In this document: positions 4,490-7,137 of the stretch, piece after piece
Layout of the letters: each line of letters starts with the position of its first letter
How positions within the stretch are numbered: position 1 is the stretch's first letter
Source: an uncultured Collinsella sp.
GTDB taxonomy: Bacteria > Actinomycetota > Coriobacteriia > Coriobacteriales > Coriobacteriaceae
Assembly: GCA_902494945.1 (NCBI GenBank)
Contig: CABUVF010000108.1
Span: 1-7,137, forward strand
Length of the DNA: 7,137 nt
Reading direction: 5' to 3'
The notes under the pieces: model-generated
What the model saw: only the letters and a program-made list of their open reading frames with translations
The model's database searches: none
What the model was told of the DNA's origin: nothing
Position numbers and translations under genes: made by a program

Positions 4490-5191
4490 TTACAGTCCGC
4501 GAATCCGTACGGCCTCGGGCGGAAACTCCTGCTCGCCGGCATCGGTCTTGATGGTCGCGCGGCCCCAGATGTCCAGGCCCGCAAACACACCGACCGCAAG
4601 CGGCAAACCGTTGGGCGACACCGCCGCAACCTGACGACCCAGCAGCGGCACCATATCGAAGTACTCACCCAGCACCGGAGCCAGCGGGCCGGCAGCGCCC
4701 TGTGGTGTGTTGGCGGCAACCGCCCAGGTGTCCACGCGGGTCAGCACGGCGGTGGCCAATGCCTCGACCAGCACCTCGTCGGCCATATCCACGCCAAGCT
4801 CGCCCAGCGCCGCACGTTCAATATCAACCGTCACCGCGGCAAACATGCCCGCAGCACCGGCACCGCCGTTCACGGCAACACGCGCGAGAGACGCCTCAAA
4901 CGCAGGCGCACCGCACACGATATCGCTCGGCCACTGGATACCCACTTTACCGGCAAGGCCCAACCCCGGCGTCGAAGCCGTGCCCACGAGCGCGTCCATC
5001 ATGCCCATCGCGGCCACAAACGGCAGGCCGTGGAAGGCGTGCATGTTCACATCGGGGCGAACGACCAGCGAAAACGTCAACGACGCCTCGCCGGCACTCC
5101 AGGCGCACCAACCCGCGGACTTGCCCTCGCGGCCCGCGTCACGCGCCGCGTCGAGCTCGGTGCCAGCGGCAACAGCATTCATCTCGATCAT
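4490..5191 (-). CDS. Divergent biotin--[acetyl-CoA-carboxylase] ligase-fold protein, key loop missing
   Basis: Biotin protein ligases make biotinyl-AMP and transfer biotin to a carboxyl carrier lysine. This 233-residue protein shows the family outline. LTFSLVVRP (38-46) matches the strand usually read as L-x-x-S-L-x-L-R-P. IQWPSDI (85-91) stands for KWPNDI. The C-terminus (GRQVAAV...VGVFAGLDIWG, 185-210, then PPEAVRIRG) resembles the small BPL C-terminal domain. Residues 10-34 resemble the usual 'STN..A' helix and strand, but where GRGRxGRxW should follow, the protein goes straight from Ala33-Gly34 to Glu35-Ala-Ser-Leu. The lysine of KWPND is Gln86, and the KLAGIL lysine has no clear counterpart. 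There is no N-terminal DNA-binding domain. The ATG follows the folP/folK TAG with no gap, implying translational coupling. It may be an inactive or repurposed paralogue; membership of the fold is likely, biotinylation activity doubtful. Confidence 0.72.
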   Translation of the reverse strand: MIEMNAVAAGTELDAARDAGREGKSAGWCAWSAGEASLTFSLVVRPDVNMHAFHGLPFVAAMGMMDALVGTASTPGLGLAGKVGIQWPSDIVCGAPAFEASLARVAVNGGAGAAGMFAAVTVDIERAALGELGVDMADEVLVEALATAVLTRVDTWAVAANTPQGAAGPLAPVLGEYFDMVPLLGRQVAAVSPNGLPLAVGVFAGLDIWGRATIKTDAGEQEFPPEAVRIRGL

Positions 5192-6922
5192 CTACATACG
5201 CCCCAATTCACCCACGATATGGCCCACGCGGTCCTCGGGCTCCTTGACCTCGACGCCGTTGTAGCGGAAGAACCGCGCCGGGTCGTGCATCAGGTCCTCA
5301 AGCGGCACCAGCACAAAGTCGCGCTCGCCGATCAGTGGATGCGGCAGGCGCAGCTTTTTGCCGCCGTGGGTCTCGCCGTCCATCCACAGCAGGTCCAGGT
5401 CGATGGTGCGCGGACCGTTGGCCTTGGCCTTTTTGGAGCGGTCGCGCCCCAGCTCGGCCTCAATCTTCATGAGCTCATCGAGCAGCACCAGCGGCGCCAG
5501 CTCGGTCTTGATCTCGATGACGGCGTTGGCAAACGCGTCCTGGCGCGTCTCGTAGGCCGGCTCGCTCTCGTAAATCTTGGAGGAGTTGGACACGCAGGTG
5601 AGTGGAATCTCGGCGATCATCTCGCGTGCAGCGCGGATGTTGTCGCAGCGATGCCCCAGGTTGGAGCCCACAGCCACAAACGCGCGGCGCGGCTGCGGCT
5701 TGGCAACCGCCCAGTAGCCGTTCAGGAACTGCGCAAAGCCCGCGGCGTCGTGCACGCGCACGATGTTGGCACCGGCCTGGATGGCGCCCAGGCACACGCC
5801 AAACGTAGCGGCATCGCGCTCGGCGGCCTCGGTCACGCCCGAGACGGCGCCCACAAAGCGCTTGCGCGATACAGCGCACATGAGCGGATAGCCCAGTGAC
5901 GCCATCTTGGCAGTCTCGCGCTGGATGACGATGCCCTCGTTAGCCGACTTACCAAAGCCCGGGCCAGGATCGATGCAGATGCGGTCGCGCGACACGCCGG
6001 CATGGATGAGCGTGCGGGCCTGGTCGGACAGAAAGCCCATGACGCGGCGCATGATGGGCGCCGAATCGGGCAGGGTGAAGCGGCGGAGCTGCGAGGTGGG
6101 CACGTAGGCCTCCTCGCGGCGGGCGCTGCGGCGCATCATGGCGGCCAGGCGGTCATTGGACTCCGATGCGGCCTCGGTGGCCTCGGGCGCGGGCGCGACG
6201 GTCTCGGCGGCAGCAGCCTGCTCGGCGGCCGGCGTCTCCTGCTCGCTTGCAGGCTCGGTCGCGGGCTCCGGATCGCCAAACGGCAACGAGGGCTGCACCA
6301 CGCCGCCCGGAAGCTTGGCCTCCGGCTTAGGCTCGCCCAGTAACTTGCCGCGACGGCGGCGAGCCGGCTTCTCAGCCTCACGCGCGGCCTCGGCAGCCGC
6401 CTCGCGCGCCTTCTCGGCAACAAACGCCGCAGCCGAGGTATCGAGCTGCACCGTTGCGTGCGTGCGTGCGGGCGCGGCGACCTCGCCGGCATGCATCACG
6501 ATGACGCCGCAGGTGCTCGTCTTAACAAACTCGACCATCTTGGGGTCGGTGAAGCCGGTCACGTCGTTGACGATCGAGGCGCCGCAGCGCACGGCCGCCT
6601 TGGCAACCGCCACGTGGCGCGTGTCGATCGAGACGATGGCGCCCTCCTTGGCCAGCGCGCGCACCACGGGCAGCACGCGGCGAGCCTCCTCGTCGGGGTT
6701 GACCGGGGTAAAACCAGGGCGCGTGGACTCGCCGCCTACGTCGATGATGTCGGCGCCGGCGTCGAGCATCGCCAGACCGTACTCGATGGCGGCATCCGGG
6801 TCGAAGTGCTCCCCGCCATCGCTAAACGAATCGGGCGTCACGTTGAGGACGCCCATGATGCGCGGACGGTCAAAGCTGAGCTCATACTTTCCGCACCGCC
6901 ATGTCTTGCTGTCGTTCGCCAT
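5192..6922 (-). CDS. folP/folK: Bifunctional dihydropteroate synthase / 6-hydroxymethyl-7,8-dihydropterin pyrophosphokinase (FolP-FolK fusion)
   Basis: The 576-residue protein joins two consecutive steps of folate synthesis: FolK pyrophosphorylates hydroxymethyldihydropterin, FolP condenses the product with p-aminobenzoate. FolP comes first (about 20-405): NVTPDSFSDGG (27-37), IIDVGGESTRPG (59-70), SIDT (98-101), NDVTG (119-123), VIVMH (139-143), DPGPGFGK (318-325), SRKRF (352-356) and RVHD (389-392). FolK follows (412-545): AVGSNLG (417-423), SKIYESEPAY (448-457), ELGRDR (490-495), GPRTIDLDLL (503-512) with Mg-binding Asp508 and Asp510, and LPHP/ERDFVL (525-538). Between His143 and Asp318 lie 174 residues where about 45 are usual; much of the excess, near 144-287, is Ala/Glu/Pro-rich with a RRRR cluster. 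Fungi and plants fuse these enzymes in the opposite order. The start at 6922 is set by AGGAGG 6 bases upstream. The next gene begins directly after its stop. Confidence 0.95.
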   Translation of the reverse strand: MANDSKTWRCGKYELSFDRPRIMGVLNVTPDSFSDGGEHFDPDAAIEYGLAMLDAGADIIDVGGESTRPGFTPVNPDEEARRVLPVVRALAKEGAIVSIDTRHVAVAKAAVRCGASIVNDVTGFTDPKMVEFVKTSTCGVIVMHAGEVAAPARTHATVQLDTSAAAFVAEKAREAAAEAAREAEKPARRRRGKLLGEPKPEAKLPGGVVQPSLPFGDPEPATEPASEQETPAAEQAAAAETVAPAPEATEAASESNDRLAAMMRRSARREEAYVPTSQLRRFTLPDSAPIMRRVMGFLSDQARTLIHAGVSRDRICIDPGPGFGKSANEGIVIQRETAKMASLGYPLMCAVSRKRFVGAVSGVTEAAERDAATFGVCLGAIQAGANIVRVHDAAGFAQFLNGYWAVAKPQPRRAFVAVGSNLGHRCDNIRAAREMIAEIPLTCVSNSSKIYESEPAYETRQDAFANAVIEIKTELAPLVLLDELMKIEAELGRDRSKKAKANGPRTIDLDLLWMDGETHGGKKLRLPHPLIGERDFVLVPLEDLMHDPARFFRYNGVEVKEPEDRVGHIVGELGRM

Positions 6923-6928
6923 GAACAT

Positions 6929-6934
6929 CCTCCT
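6929..6934 (-). promoter_or_regulatory. Ribosome binding site AGGAGG that decides the folP/folK start
   Basis: A full AGGAGG on the minus strand directly precedes ATG TTC ATG. The spacing is 0 to the first ATG (6928..6926) and 6 to the second (6922..6920), so MANDSK... is the likely N-terminus. A longer open frame reaching to 7099 has no such signal and composition unlike a DHPS N-terminus. Confidence 0.75.
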
Positions 6935-6997
6935 AAAATGCCCACGCCGCCGAGCTTGGGGAGCTGGCGGCGGGGTCGCTTTGCACTCAGTCTTTCT

Positions 6998-7010
6998 ATT
7001 GTATCCGCGC
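6998..7010 (-). promoter_or_regulatory. Promoter -10 region before folP/folK (GCGCGGATACAAT)
   Basis: On the minus strand GCGCGGATACAAT ends at 6998. It contains TACAAT, a five-of-six -10 box, 75 bases before the folP ATG and just after the stop of the upstream gene. It matches the box before coaX at 12 of 13 positions. No clear -35 element. Suggests the folP/folK-ligase pair has its own promoter besides any read-through. Confidence 0.4.
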
Positions 7011-7017
7011 ACACGGG

Positions 7018-7137
7018 CTAGAACGCAAACGCGGCCGCGATGTCGCAAGAAATCAGCAGGTCGGCATTTGCATCCTGATCGGTAGGCGCCAAATTGCAAA
7101 TGGCCAGCGTATCGCCAGTAAAGTAACGCGTAAGGCC
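7018..7137 (-). CDS. C-terminal end of an unidentified protein (runs off right edge)
   Basis: From the right edge, 39 codons read in one frame to a TAG at 7020..7018. The peptide begins GLTRYFTGDTLAI and ends ADLLISCDIAAAFAF. The alternation of hydrophobic and polar residues (TLAICNLAP, ADLLISCD) looks like a soluble beta/alpha domain, and third-position GC use is consistent with coding. I do not recognise the family. The stop lies 95 bases before folP on the same strand, so it is probably the previous gene of the same direction; a promoter-like box lies in between. Confidence 0.55.
   Translation of the reverse strand, partial: GLTRYFTGDTLAICNLAPTDQDANADLLISCDIAAAFAF

Noticed and set aside
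6923..7099. N-terminal extension of folP/folK to 7099
   Set aside because: It would overlap the C-terminus of the upstream gene in another frame, lacks a ribosome binding site, and adds a basic, Cys/Arg-rich stretch unlike any FolP N-terminus.

Overview
The window is a GC-rich stretch of bacterial chromosome. Gene content (a biotin-ligase-fold gene between folate genes and coaX, an FMN/FAD/4Fe-4S 'old yellow enzyme', a CCA-encoding initiator tRNA) and base composition suggest an anaerobic actinobacterium, probably Coriobacteriia such as Collinsella. That assignment is inference from gene content and style, not from a search.

Layout. At the left edge (1-152, minus) is the N-terminus of a helix-turn-helix protein that looks like a transposase OrfA. 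An AT-rich intergenic stretch (153-485) follows, with weak promoter-like signals on both strands and a TGTCAA-N5-TTGACA dyad. A strong intrinsic terminator (486-526, minus) closes a large flavoenzyme gene (601-2631, minus). Upstream of that gene lies the most unusual part of the window: four tandem copies (2768-3072, period about 81 bp) of an inverted repeat with conserved 16-17 bp arms and related inner sequences. Next come a terminator, the initiator tRNA-fMet gene (3161-3237, minus) and its promoter.

The right half is a cofactor block. coaX (3434-4207, plus) makes 4'-phosphopantothenate for CoA. It converges on a minus-strand operon whose order of transcription is an unidentified gene (only its C-terminus, 7018-7137), then a FolP-FolK fusion for folate (5192-6922), then a divergent biotin-protein-ligase-like gene (4490-5191) that starts on the base after the folP/folK stop codon. 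The convergent gap between coaX and the ligase-like gene holds two near-perfect 41-43 bp AT-rich palindromes and a two-stem hairpin.

Main points for a second look: the 81-bp palindrome array, whose stems pair better as a minus-strand RNA; the pair of AT-rich palindromes; a ligase-fold protein that seems to have lost its nucleotide-binding glycine-rich loop; a roughly 130-residue low-complexity insertion inside dihydropteroate synthase; an oxidoreductase lacking the usual active-site Tyr; and a near-identical GCGCGNATACAAT box before both coaX and folP.
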